A stretch of 53,362 nt of DNA, taken from the NCBI GenBank assembly GCA_022773945.1, contig JALFNS010000016.1, forward strand, positions 1 through 53,362, in the 5' to 3' direction. Both the position numbers and the translations under genes were made by a program. The notes under the pieces are model-generated. The model searched no databases. It worked only from the letters and a program-made list of their open reading frames with translations, and was not told the origin of the DNA. Position 1 is the first letter of the stretch. Each line of letters begins with the position of its first letter. Source of the DNA: Clostridiales bacterium (GTDB lineage: Bacteria; Bacillota; Clostridia; Peptostreptococcales; Anaerovoracaceae). Shown here piece after piece: positions 25,011 through 33,287 of the stretch.

Positions 25011-27848
25011 TTACAAAATCTTCCTGAGAAATTCTCCCGTATAGGAATTCTCACAGCGAGCGACTTCCTCCGGCGTCCCCTGTGCTACTATCGTTCCTCC
25101 TCTGAATCCTCCGTCAGGGCCCAGATCGATAATATGGTCCGCCCTCTTGATAACATCAAGATTGTGCTCTATTACCACTACGGTGTTTCCCGCATCCGTC
25201 AGCTTCTCCAGCATGCTCACGAGCTTCTCCACATCTGCGAAGTGCAGTCCCGTTGTAGGCTCGTCGAGAATGTATAGTGTTCTGCCGGTGCTCTTCCGTG
25301 CCAGCTCCGTGGCAAGCTTGATTCTCTGGGCCTCGCCTCCCGACAGCTGTGTGCTCGGCTGTCCCAGCTTCACATATCCCAGACCCACATCCTCCAGCGT
25401 CTGCAGCTGTCTGGATATGGCCGGATGATTCTCGAAAAATTCAAGTGCTTCACTGATGTTCATATCCAGCACGTCGAATATGCCCTTGCCTTTGTACTTG
25501 ACCTCCAGAGTCTCCCTGTTGTACCTTTTGCCTTTGCAGACTTCACACGGAACATAGACATCCGGCAGGAAGAGCATCTCAATCTTGACGATACCGTCAC
25601 CCTTACATGCCTCACATCTGCCGCCTTTAACGTTGAAGCTGAACCGGCCTTTGCCGTAACCTCTAACCTTGGCCTCCGGCAGACTGGCAAACAGGTCTCG
25701 TATATGGGTGAACACTCCCGTATACGTCGCAGGATTTGAGCGCGGCGTCTTGCCTATAGGCTTCTGGTCGATATCAATCACCTTGTCTATATGTTCAAGA
25801 CCTCTGACCTCTCTGAACTTTCCCGGCTTGTCCTTGGCACGGTGAAGTCTGGCGGCCGCAGTCTTGTAGAGTATCTCATTTATGAGTGAGCTCTTGCCCG
25901 AGCCGGACACGCCCGTAACACATACGAACTTGCCCAGAGGTATGCTCACATCTATATCCTTAAGGTTGTTTTCTCCGGCACCGATTATTTCAATAAATTC
26001 TCCATTGCCTTCTCTGCGCGTCTCAGGCACGGCAATGGACCTCACGCCGCTGAGGTACTGTCCGGTTATCGATTCGGGACAGGCTTTGATATCCTCCACT
26101 GTACCCTGGGCCACAAGCTCTCCGCCGTGAATTCCTGCTCCCGGTCCGATATCTATAATATGGTCCGCCGCATACATGGTGTCCTCGTCATGTTCCACGA
26201 CTATGAGCGTGTTTCCTATATCGGTAAGACGTCTCAGAGATTTGAGAAGCTTCTCGTTGTCCTTCTGATGCAGGCCTATGCTCGGCTCATCCAGGATGTA
26301 TGTGACGCCCACAAGCCCCGAGCCTATCTGTGTCGCCAGCCTGATACGCTGAGATTCTCCTCCCGACAGGGTGGATGCGCCCCTGCTCAATGTCAGATAA
26401 TCGAGCCCCACATTGGCAAGAAAACGCAGCCTTCCTCTTATTTCCCTTATTATTTCACCGGCTATTTTCAGGCTGTTTTCGTCAAGCTCATCATCGAGTC
26501 TTTCCAGAAACTCCAGAGCCTCAGCCACAGACATGTGACAGAATTCCATTATGTTCTTGTCGCCCACAGTGACAGCCAGAAGCTCCGGCCTCAGTCTCTC
26601 ACCTCCGCAGGCATCACAGACTGAAGAGTTCATATACTGCTCAATCTTGCTCTTAATCCACTCCGAATTCGACTCCACATATCTTCTCTCCAGATTAGGT
26701 ATGAGTCCCTCGAATGTATGCCTCCTGTGCTGAACCATTCCCGATCTGTTTGTGTAATCGTAGACAAGCTCCTCGTCTCCGCTTCCGTAGAGAAGCACCT
26801 CCTTGAACTTGTCATTCAGCTCTTCGAATGGAACATCCAGATCCGCATCATATTTCTCTGCCAGAGCGTTTATCACCTGCCAGTAGTAGCTGGTGTGCTC
26901 CATCGTCGCAAAGGCATTTCCCAGTGCCTTATCGGCAATGCTTTTGCTCGGGTCCGGTATGAGCAGCTCCGGATCCACCTTCTGTATGAATCCCAGACCT
27001 TTGCACTGAGGGCATGCGCCGAGAGGATTATTGAATGAGAACATTCTCGGTTCCAGTTCCTCTATGCTGACGCCGTGATCGGGACATGCCAGACTGGTGC
27101 TGAAGGTCTTCTCTTTCTCTTCTCCATCCTTGCCTATTATCACCTGAACCAGACCTTCTCCGTGGGATATGGCCAGCTCACATGCTTCAGCAAGTCTGGA
27201 TGATATTCCGTCTCTAACCTTGATTCTGTCTACCACTATCTCTATAGTATGTTTGAAGTTCTTCTCAAGGCTGATTTCATCTTCGTCCAGCAGCTTCGTC
27301 TCTCCGTCCACTCTGACTCTGGTGAATCCCTCTCTGCGTATACGATCCAGCAGCTTCTCGTGCATTCCCTTCCTGCCGCGCACCACAGGTGCCAACACCG
27401 TAAGCCTGGTTCCTTCACCTTCATTCAGCAGAGACTCCACAATCTGGTCCACCGTCTGGCTGCTTATCTCCCTGCCGCAGACAGGACAGTGAGGCACTCC
27501 TATGCGGGCGTACATAAGTCTCAGGTAATCGTAAATCTCCGTAACCGTTCCAACCGTGGATCGAGGGTTGTGATTTGTCGTCTTCTGATCTATACTTATG
27601 GCCGGCGACAGACCTTCTATACTCTCAACATTCGGCTTCTCCATCTGTCCCAGAAACTGTCTGGCATATGAAGAAAGGCTCTCCATATACTTTCTCTGTC
27701 CCTCCGCATATATGGTGTCGAAGGCCAGCGAGCTCTTGCCGCTGCCCGACAGTCCCGTCAGAACCACCATCTTATCCCTGGGAATGGTAACGTCTATCCC
27801 CTTGAGATTGTTCTCCTTTGCCCCTTTTATAACTATCTCTTTTGTCAT
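25011..27848 (-). CDS. uvrA: excinuclease ABC subunit UvrA
   Basis: UvrA is the damage-sensing dimeric ABC ATPase of nucleotide excision repair. The 945-residue length is normal. It has two Walker A motifs ([12 protein letters not shown] near residue 32 and [12 protein letters not shown] in the second half), two ABC signatures (L-S-G-G-E-S-Q-R-I and L-S-G-G-E-A-Q-R-I) and C-x-x-C zinc modules (C-P-V-C, C-D-A-C, C-E-A-C...C-E-V-C). It follows uvrB by 14 bp in the same operon, so it is under the uvrB LexA-box promoter. Confidence 0.98.
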   Translation of the reverse strand: MTKEIVIKGAKENNLKGIDVTIPRDKMVVLTGLSGSGKSSLAFDTIYAEGQRKYMESLSSYARQFLGQMEKPNVESIEGLSPAISIDQKTTNHNPRSTVGTVTEIYDYLRLMYARIGVPHCPVCGREISSQTVDQIVESLLNEGEGTRLTVLAPVVRGRKGMHEKLLDRIRREGFTRVRVDGETKLLDEDEISLEKNFKHTIEIVVDRIKVRDGISSRLAEACELAISHGEGLVQVIIGKDGEEKEKTFSTSLACPDHGVSIEELEPRMFSFNNPLGACPQCKGLGFIQKVDPELLIPDPSKSIADKALGNAFATMEHTSYYWQVINALAEKYDADLDVPFEELNDKFKEVLLYGSGDEELVYDYTNRSGMVQHRRHTFEGLIPNLERRYVESNSEWIKSKIEQYMNSSVCDACGGERLRPELLAVTVGDKNIMEFCHMSVAEALEFLERLDDELDENSLKIAGEIIREIRGRLRFLANVGLDYLTLSRGASTLSGGESQRIRLATQIGSGLVGVTYILDEPSIGLHQKDNEKLLKSLRRLTDIGNTLIVVEHDEDTMYAADHIIDIGPGAGIHGGELVAQGTVEDIKACPESITGQYLSGVRSIAVPETRREGNGEFIEIIGAGENNLKDIDVSIPLGKFVCVTGVSGSGKSSLINEILYKTAAARLHRAKDKPGKFREVRGLEHIDKVIDIDQKPIGKTPRSNPATYTGVFTHIRDLFASLPEAKVRGYGKGRFSFNVKGGRCEACKGDGIVKIEMLFLPDVYVPCEVCKGKRYNRETLEVKYKGKGIFDVLDMNISEALEFFENHPAISRQLQTLEDVGLGYVKLGQPSTQLSGGEAQRIKLATELARKSTGRTLYILDEPTTGLHFADVEKLVSMLEKLTDAGNTVVVIEHNLDVIKRADHIIDLGPDGGFRGGTIVAQGTPEEVARCENSYTGEFLRKIL

Positions 27849-27862
27849 GCTCCAAGTATCTC

Positions 27863-29848
27863 CTATAACTTCGCCTTGTATTCAAACACCAGGTCTCTCA
27901 GCATCGCGGCCTGCTCGAACTGCAGGTCGGCAGCTGCCTGTTTCATCTCCTTCTCCAGTCTGCCCACATAATCCTTAAGCTCTTTCTTGGTCAGCTCCTC
28001 AGGCTTGCGTCCCGCCAGGAATGAGCTGTACTCCTCACTGTCCTCGGCAACCTTGGTGGCTTCTATTACAGCACGTACGTCCTTCCTGACACTCTTCGGT
28101 ACGATTCCGTGCTCTCTGTTGTATTCCTCCTGTATGGTTCTTCTTCTGGAGGTCTCGTCCATGGCCGCTCTCATGGCATCGCTGATTCTGTCGCAGTACA
28201 TGATAACCCTGCTGTGATCGTTTCTCGCCGCACGACCTATGGTCTGTATCAGAGATGTTTCCGTTCTAAGGAAGCCCTCCTTGTCCGCATCCAGTATTGC
28301 CACCAGAGAAACCTCCGGAATATCAAGACCCTCTCGCAGAAGGTTAATTCCCACAAGGACATCGAACTCTCCCAGTCTCAGATCCCGTATTATCTCAAGC
28401 CTCTCCAGAGTATCGATCTCCGAATGGAGATATCTGACTCTTATTCCTGCCTTCTTCAGATAATCCGTCAGGCTCTCGGCCATTTTCTTCGTAAGCGTGG
28501 TGATGAGAACTCTGTCACCTTTAGCCGTGACTGAGTTAATTTCTCCGATAAGGTGATCTATCTGCCCCTCTGTCGGATGCGTCTCAATCACAGGATCCAG
28601 AAGTCCCGTAGGCCTGATTATCTGCTCAGCCGATATTCCTCCGCTCTCTTCCCTCTCATAGGAGGCAGGCGTGGCGCTCACATACACTATCTGGTTCACA
28701 AGACTGTTGAACTCATCGAACTTGAGCGGTCTGTTATCCAGAGCCGACGGCAGCCTGAAGCCGTACTCCACCAGAGAGCTTTTGCGCGCTCTGTCCCCGT
28801 TGTACATTGCCCTCAGCTGAGGGAGCATAACGTGTGACTCGTCTATTATAATCAGGAAATCATCCGGAAAATAGTCTATCAGCGTATAAGGTCTGCTTCC
28901 CGGAGGCAATCCCACCAGATGACGCGAATAGTTCTCTATGCCTTTGCATGTTCCTATCTCCCGGAGCATCTCCAGATCGTATCTGGTTCGCTGTTCGATT
29001 CGCTGGGCCTCAATAAGCTTGCCTCTGTCCCGGAACCAGGTTATCCGCTCCTCCAGTTCCTCGCTTATCGATTTCGCAGCCGCTTCAATCTTTTCCGGAC
29101 TCGTCACGTAATGCGATGCCGGATAGATTGCCACGTGGTTCCTCAGTCCCAGAATCTCTCCGGTCACCGGATTCATCTCCTTGATGCTCTCGATTTCATC
29201 TCCGAAGAGCTCAATTCTCACAGCGCTCTCCGCACCCGCCGGGTAAATGTCTATAACATCACCACGCACCCGGAAGTTTCCTCTCTCGAAGGCTATATCA
29301 TTCCGCGTGTACTGGATATCCACCAGTTTTCGCAAAATCTCCTGCCGGTCCTTTTCCATACCCGGTCTCAGTGAAATCACCTGATTTTCATAGTCCACAG
29401 GACTTCCCAGACCGTATATGCATGAAACGCTGGCAACGATGATAACGTCCCTCCGCTCCGACAGTGCCGCCGTCGCCGAGTGCCTCAGCTTCTCTATCTC
29501 CGCATTTATGTCGGAGTCCTTCTCTATATATGTATCCGTGGATGCCACATAGGCTTCCGGCTGGTAATAGTCATAGTAGGAGACGAAGTATTCAACCGCA
29601 TTCTCCGGGAAGAATTCCTTGAATTCCCCGTGGAGCTGTGCCGCCAATGTCTTGTTGTGGCTTATCACCAGCGTCGGCTTCTGCACCCGCTCAATAATAT
29701 TGGCCATAGTGAAGGTCTTGCCCGAGCCTGTAACACCCATAAGCGTCTGGGCGCGCTTGCCCGACTGAATGCCCTCAACCAGCCTGTCTACAGCCTGAGG
29801 CTGATCACCCATCAGTTTGTAATCCGAATGTATTCTGAATTCCGGCAT
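27863..29848 (-). CDS. uvrB: excinuclease ABC subunit UvrB
   Basis: UvrB verifies damage and recruits UvrC. The ATG at 29848 follows AAAGGAG with 9-nt spacing and gives 661 residues starting M-P-E-F-R-I-H-S; an upstream in-frame start at 29917 would lie in the promoter. Walker A is G-V-T-G-S-G-K-T, the beta-hairpin region holds [14 protein letters not shown], helicase motifs include D-E-S-H and G-R-A-A-R-N, and the C-terminal UVR motif is L-E-K-E-M-K-Q-A-A. It is first in uvrBA with a LexA box at its promoter. Confidence 0.98.
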   Translation of the reverse strand: MPEFRIHSDYKLMGDQPQAVDRLVEGIQSGKRAQTLMGVTGSGKTFTMANIIERVQKPTLVISHNKTLAAQLHGEFKEFFPENAVEYFVSYYDYYQPEAYVASTDTYIEKDSDINAEIEKLRHSATAALSERRDVIIVASVSCIYGLGSPVDYENQVISLRPGMEKDRQEILRKLVDIQYTRNDIAFERGNFRVRGDVIDIYPAGAESAVRIELFGDEIESIKEMNPVTGEILGLRNHVAIYPASHYVTSPEKIEAAAKSISEELEERITWFRDRGKLIEAQRIEQRTRYDLEMLREIGTCKGIENYSRHLVGLPPGSRPYTLIDYFPDDFLIIIDESHVMLPQLRAMYNGDRARKSSLVEYGFRLPSALDNRPLKFDEFNSLVNQIVYVSATPASYEREESGGISAEQIIRPTGLLDPVIETHPTEGQIDHLIGEINSVTAKGDRVLITTLTKKMAESLTDYLKKAGIRVRYLHSEIDTLERLEIIRDLRLGEFDVLVGINLLREGLDIPEVSLVAILDADKEGFLRTETSLIQTIGRAARNDHSRVIMYCDRISDAMRAAMDETSRRRTIQEEYNREHGIVPKSVRKDVRAVIEATKVAEDSEEYSSFLAGRKPEELTKKELKDYVGRLEKEMKQAAADLQFEQAAMLRDLVFEYKAKL

Positions 29849-29884
29849 ATTCCGGTTCTCCTTTCCGGGTAGGATTCCTACGAC

Positions 29885-29924
29885 AGTATACCATATCGGA
29901 AACGGATTTGCAAACAAACGTTCG
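29885..29924 (-). promoter_or_regulatory. uvrBA promoter with LexA (SOS) box
   Basis: Minus-strand TTGCAA (29908-29913) and TATACT (29885-29890) are separated by 17 bp. A box CGAACGTTTGTTTG (29911-29924) overlaps the -35 and matches the LexA palindrome CGAAC-N4-GTTYG. The core GATATGGTATACT is shared letter for letter with the ruvC promoter. Confidence 0.72.
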
Positions 29925-29939
29925 ATGATACTGGATGGC

Positions 29940-30005
29940 CATGTATTCCTTCAACCCCGTTTTTGCCTCTTTAGGAATACATGCGCACTTGATACCCGGG
30001 GGTAT
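29940..30005. repeat. composite inverted-repeat unit, copy 1
   Basis: CATGTATTCCT (29940-29950) pairs with AGGAATACATG (29973-29983). Ten bp later comes a second inverted repeat, ATACCC (29992-29997) with GGGTAT (30000-30005). The 9-bp core arms TGTATTCCT/AGGAATACA have a 22-nt spacer. Copy 2 lies 191 bp downstream. The rest of 29849-30417 holds no gene that I can support. Confidence 0.7.
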
Positions 30006-30130
30006 GTGCACTCAAATCTTCACTTTTTGCCTGTCAGACATGTGTTAGAAAGCTCCTGAGGAGATCCATCCACACTAAAATGCTGTGTTTTTAAGCGGCG
30101 GCTCTGCAATTGCAGCCATATTTCGAGATG

Positions 30131-30201
30131 CATGTATTCCTATGACCTTGTTTTTGGGGTTATAGGAATACATAGAAGATTTAAATACCCCACCCGGGTA
30201 T
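30131..30201. repeat. composite inverted-repeat unit, copy 2
   Basis: ATGTATTCCTAT (30132-30143) pairs with ATAGGAATACAT (30162-30173), again with 22 nt between the 9-bp core arms. ATACCC (30185-30190) with GGGTAT (30196-30201) follows. The order and spacing repeat those of copy 1. Confidence 0.7.
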
Positions 30202-30225
30202 ATGACAGCTAATCAAGGCATCTAT

Positions 30226-30317
30226 ATGCGACACGAACAGCAATTATGTGACGCAACAGAAGAGAACAATGCGGCGTTTCCGCAGTGACAGCAGCAACCA
30301 TATGCGAAACGAGACAG
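30226..30317 (+). repeat. three degenerate direct repeats
   Basis: ATGCGACACGAACAG (30226-30240), ATGTGACGCAACAG (30246-30259) and ATGCGAAACGAGACAG (30302-30317) share an ATGYGA...CRA...CAG pattern. They are short and imperfect, so this may be chance. Confidence 0.3.
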
Positions 30318-30318
30318 G

Positions 30319-30398
30319 AAAACAGTAAAATCCCGGTCATGTCTGAGAGACGAAGTCTCGAGTTGTGACCGGGATTCTGTTTTCGTCGAGTGAGCATC
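30319..30398. repeat. structured intergenic element X, copy 1
   Basis: The outer stem AAAACAG (30319-30325) with CTGTTTT (30377-30383) continues, after a 3-nt bulge, into AATCCCGGTCA (30329-30339) with TGACCGGGATT (30366-30376). A nested GAGAC-GAA-GTCTC hairpin lies at 30347-30359. CGAGTGAGCATC (30387-30398) follows. It ends about 20 bp from the stop of the minus-strand acyl-CoA ligase gene and could terminate its transcript. Copy 2 (33192-33268) has the same plan with compensatory base changes. Confidence 0.7.
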
Positions 30399-30417
30399 TA
30401 TGGTTGCGGCGATTTTA

Positions 30418-32151
30418 TTATTTCTGTTTCAGTTCCTCATATCTCTTAACCTTGCCCGTGGTGGTCTTTATCATCTCCTTGTCTGTGGTGATGATTCTGA
30501 GCATTTTCTTGTACACAGGCAGGGTCTCATTGATGGCATCAATATCCTTTCTGATGAATTCGTCAATATCATCGTGCTCCGTAATACCCTCATGTTCCTT
30601 CATATACTCCGTACTGTAGACAATCTTGGCGCATACCGCCAGATCCTTGTCATCTCCGTCATCGTGACGCGGTTCTCCGTAAACCATGCACTCCTCCACA
30701 TAAGGCAGGTTGTTAATGAGAACCTCCAGCTCTTCAGGATAAACGTTCTTGCCGTTCTTGAGAACTATAACGTTCTTCTTCCTGCCGCAGATGAACACGA
30801 AGCCGTCTTCATCCGTATACGCCAGATCGCCCGTGTGGAGCCATCCGTCCTCAAGAGCCTTTGCAGTCTCCTCCTCGTTCTCATAGTATCCGGACATTAT
30901 GCTCGGTCCGCGGGCGATGAGCTCGCCTACTCCCTTTTCATCCGGATCCAGTATCCTCACCTCAAGTCCCGGAAGCGGCCGGCCAATTGACCCGTTCTTC
31001 TGCTCGTATCTGTTTTCAACACATATAACAGGCGAGGATTCCGTCATCCCGTATCCCTGAAGTGCCGTTATTCCGAAGCTCTTGAAGCCTTCCATGGCAA
31101 CGGGATCTATAGCTGAAGCTCCGCTCACCACCAGACGTATGTTTCCGCCCAGCTTGTCCAGAACTTCCTTGAAGAGTTTTCTTCGCACCTTGATTCCGAA
31201 TTTCTCGGCAATATTCGCCAGCTTCATTCCCATGGCCAGCTTTTTCTCCTTGCCTTCCTTTTTCACCGTGGCCATTACCTTCTTGTATATGGATTCGATG
31301 AGCAGAGGCACACAGAAGAAAACCGACACCTTGTATTCAACAAGATTTTTCTGGAGGTATTTAAGACCGTCGCAGTATGTTGTCGTGGCGCCCCGGGATA
31401 TCATGACAAACTGTCCGATTGCCCCGAAGGTGTGATGGTAAGGCAGGAAAGCCATGCTCACATCCTCCGGCGTTACATATATTATCTTTTCTATTGCTTC
31501 CAGATTCGCCATTATGTTTCTCTGAGAGAGCATTACGGCCTTTGCCTTAGACGTGGTTCCCGAAGTGAAAAGCAGCAGATCTACCTTCTCCGGGTTCACC
31601 TCCAGTTTCTCGTAGGCGCCCTTTCCCGATGCCGCAAAGGCTTCACCTTCTCTTATGTAGTCTCCGACAGACGGGAAACCCTCAACCGGGTCCATCGAAA
31701 TGAAAGTATGCACTTCCGTCGTATCCTTATCGATGAGGCGTCTTATCAGTTCCTCATGGTCACTGTCGAATATTAGAATATCGCTTCCGCTTCTTATGAG
31801 AGATGATTCCAGCTCTTCATAGGGAAGGCCTTTATCAAGTGGAACGCATATGCCCAGCCCGCCCAGAATCGTGAAGTAGCTGAGAAGCCATTCATACCTG
31901 TTTTTGCCTATGATAGCGATTCTCTTGCCACTGCCGTGCTTAGCCAGAATCCCGTTTCCGAAAGCCCTCACTTCCCTTCTGAACCTGTCGTATGATATGT
32001 GCTCGTACTCGGGATTTTTGCGGGATTTGCCCTTCTTGACTATGAAGGCATCATACTCTCCGTACCTGTCGGCGCTCTTGTTCAGCATATCTCTGAAATC
32101 CGTGTACACATAGCCGTCAAAGGCAGGTGTAAGCTGTTTTATATTTTCCAT
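30418..32151 (-). CDS. AMP-dependent acyl-CoA synthetase/ligase
   Basis: This enzyme activates a carboxylic (probably fatty) acid to acyl-AMP and acyl-CoA. The 577-residue protein has the AMP-binding loop L-L-F-T-S-G-T-T-S-K-A-K (T-S-G-T-T typical), G-Y-G-M-T-E-S-S (A5 motif), W-L-H-T-G-D-L-A (A7), and T-T-G-K-V-K-R-Y near the C-terminus with the catalytic Lys (A10). It resembles FadD15-type long-chain ligases; the exact chain length is unknown. It is transcribed from a promoter whose -35 box nearly abuts that of the divergent DUF1836 gene. Confidence 0.9.
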   Translation of the reverse strand: MENIKQLTPAFDGYVYTDFRDMLNKSADRYGEYDAFIVKKGKSRKNPEYEHISYDRFRREVRAFGNGILAKHGSGKRIAIIGKNRYEWLLSYFTILGGLGICVPLDKGLPYEELESSLIRSGSDILIFDSDHEELIRRLIDKDTTEVHTFISMDPVEGFPSVGDYIREGEAFAASGKGAYEKLEVNPEKVDLLLFTSGTTSKAKAVMLSQRNIMANLEAIEKIIYVTPEDVSMAFLPYHHTFGAIGQFVMISRGATTTYCDGLKYLQKNLVEYKVSVFFCVPLLIESIYKKVMATVKKEGKEKKLAMGMKLANIAEKFGIKVRRKLFKEVLDKLGGNIRLVVSGASAIDPVAMEGFKSFGITALQGYGMTESSPVICVENRYEQKNGSIGRPLPGLEVRILDPDEKGVGELIARGPSIMSGYYENEEETAKALEDGWLHTGDLAYTDEDGFVFICGRKKNVIVLKNGKNVYPEELEVLINNLPYVEECMVYGEPRHDDGDDKDLAVCAKIVYSTEYMKEHEGITEHDDIDEFIRKDIDAINETLPVYKKMLRIITTDKEMIKTTTGKVKRYEELKQK

Positions 32152-32183
32152 ATTGTCTCCTTATTTACGTAGTTATGGAAACT

Positions 32184-32212
32184 ATGTTATCTAATTACAA
32201 TAACTTTGTCAA
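32184..32212 (-). promoter_or_regulatory. promoter of the acyl-CoA ligase gene
   Basis: Minus-strand TTGACA (32207-32212) and TAACAT (32184-32189) are 17 bp apart. The transcript has a short leader with AAGGAGA before the ATG. Confidence 0.7.
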
Positions 32213-32222
32213 CAGGTTGACA
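32207..32222. promoter_or_regulatory. palindrome formed by back-to-back -35 boxes
   Basis: TGTCAACAGGTTGACA is a 7+2+7 perfect inverted repeat that contains both divergent -35 boxes. A protein bound here would control both promoters at once. The DUF1836 protein encoded next door is the first candidate (inference). Confidence 0.5.
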
Positions 32223-32245
32223 CCTATTTATACACGTGATATCTT
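32217..32245 (+). promoter_or_regulatory. promoter of the DUF1836 gene
   Basis: TTGACA (32217-32222) and TATCTT (32240-32245) are separated by 17 bp, giving a leader of about 36 nt before the ATG at 32288. Confidence 0.7.
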
Positions 32246-32287
32246 TATGTGTAGTTATAGCATTCAATAGATTCTGAGGTGATATTT

Positions 32288-32776
32288 ATGGCTGAAAACA
32301 AAGGACTGAACCTTTTCAGACTGCCAAGATGGAACCAGCTGCCGTCGGTAGATCAGTATCTGGAACAGGTTCTTCAACTAATTGATGAATGGCTGGGGGA
32401 TTTCATACCCCACACCGGGAAACGGGTTATAACGCGCACCATGATAAACAACTATGTCAAGCAGCGCTTCATCAACCCTCCCGAAAACAAAAAATACAAC
32501 AGGCTCTCTATAGCCTGTCTTTTCGTGATTACAGTACTCAAACCCGTATACACGATAGATGAGATTTCCAGACTCATCCGCCTGGGAATCGATTTCAAGG
32601 ATGCGGAGTTTTCCTACAATCAGTTCTGCGATATGGTGGAGGAAGCGGTTCGCCACGCCTTCGAGGGAACACCTGTCCCTAAGAACCCGCAGCGCAAAGA
32701 CCCCAACGACCTCTTCTGGCACGTAGCCAATTCCTTCGCCTCACAGCTCTACGTGCGGCATACATATCTTCTGTAA
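32288..32776 (+). CDS. DUF1836 family protein (MerR-like helix-turn-helix, putative regulator)
   Basis: The protein has 162 residues from ATG 32288, after GAGGTG; an in-frame GTG at 32279 is inside the ribosome-binding site. The family pattern is clear: L-P-S-V-D-Q-Y-L-E-Q-V-L, then M-I-N-N-Y-V-K-Q-R-F-I-N-P-P-E-N-K-K-Y-N-R, in which a MerR-like winged helix is predicted, then T-I-D-E-I-S-R-L-I. No enzyme function is known for the family. Its divergent position from the acyl-CoA ligase and the shared palindrome suggest local control. Confidence 0.82.
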   Translation: MAENKGLNLFRLPRWNQLPSVDQYLEQVLQLIDEWLGDFIPHTGKRVITRTMINNYVKQRFINPPENKKYNRLSIACLFVITVLKPVYTIDEISRLIRLGIDFKDAEFSYNQFCDMVEEAVRHAFEGTPVPKNPQRKDPNDLFWHVANSFASQLYVRHTYLL

Positions 32777-32913
32777 ACCCGACTTGATGGGACGAGTGAA
32801 AAATAGTGTAATTTTGGTGGAAACCCCTGTACCCTTTAAGAAACATGTCTAAACCGGGCTATGTGAGAGAAATACAAGCGCGGTAGCCTGTCACCGTGCC
32901 TTCTTTCGACGAT

Positions 32914-33193
32914 TTCTGACAAAATCATTGCCCTCACAAGTATTTTGTCAGACTCTGCGCCTAAGTTTAGGGATTTCTGACAAGAACCGAGGAATCGCAA
33001 TATGCTTTGTCAGAAAATCCGACCTGCGAAGGTCTTGAAAGATGGATTTCGGGAGAGTCAGGAGGAATCTACTCTGTTTTCCTCCGCTGTTCTGACAATG
33101 CGTCCTCTTATCCGCTGAATCTTGTCAGAATTCAACGAAACCTAGACCGGAGTTCTGACAAGAAGAGGGTCAATTTTATTGTTATTGTCAGAA
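32914..33193. repeat. array of eight alternating 9-bp repeats (TTCTGACAA / TTGTCAGAA)
   Basis: Direct copies start at 32914, 32975, 33090 and 33153; inverted copies at 32945 (last base C), 33007, 33122 and 33185. They form four inverted pairs with 22, 23, 23 and 23 nt spacers. Successive starts are 31, 30, 32, 83, 32, 31 and 32 bp apart, close to three helical turns except at the middle gap. Pairs 1 and 2 have longer stems (11 and 13 bp). The remainder of 32777-33287 shows no supported gene. Function unknown. Confidence 0.8.
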
Positions 33194-33268
33194 AAAATAA
33201 TCCCGGACTTGTCCGAGAGATGAAATCTCCGGTTCAGTCCGGGATTATTTTTTCTGCGAGTGAGCATC
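33192..33268. repeat. structured intergenic element X, copy 2 (also a likely terminator)
   Basis: A perfect 18-bp stem (33192-33209 with 33236-33253) contains CCCGGACT/AGTCCGGG and ends in A6/T6. It encloses a GAGAT-GAA-ATCTC hairpin (33217-33229). CGAGTGAGCATC (33257-33268) follows. On the minus strand it would terminate the ArcD-like gene that ends at 33288. Compared with copy 1, paired bases have changed together in both stems, while the GAA loop and the CGAGTGAGCATC box are unchanged. Confidence 0.75.
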
Positions 33269-33287
33269 AATAGATGTGCAATCAGTC

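Noticed and set aside
33054-33062. A ninth repeat copy (GAGTCAGGA region) in the middle gap of the TTCTGACAA array
   Set aside because: It matches only five core bases and does not fit the 31-bp spacing.
32914-33193. CRISPR array
   Set aside because: The repeats are 9 bp, alternate in orientation and have no cas genes nearby. CRISPR repeats are longer and all in one direction.
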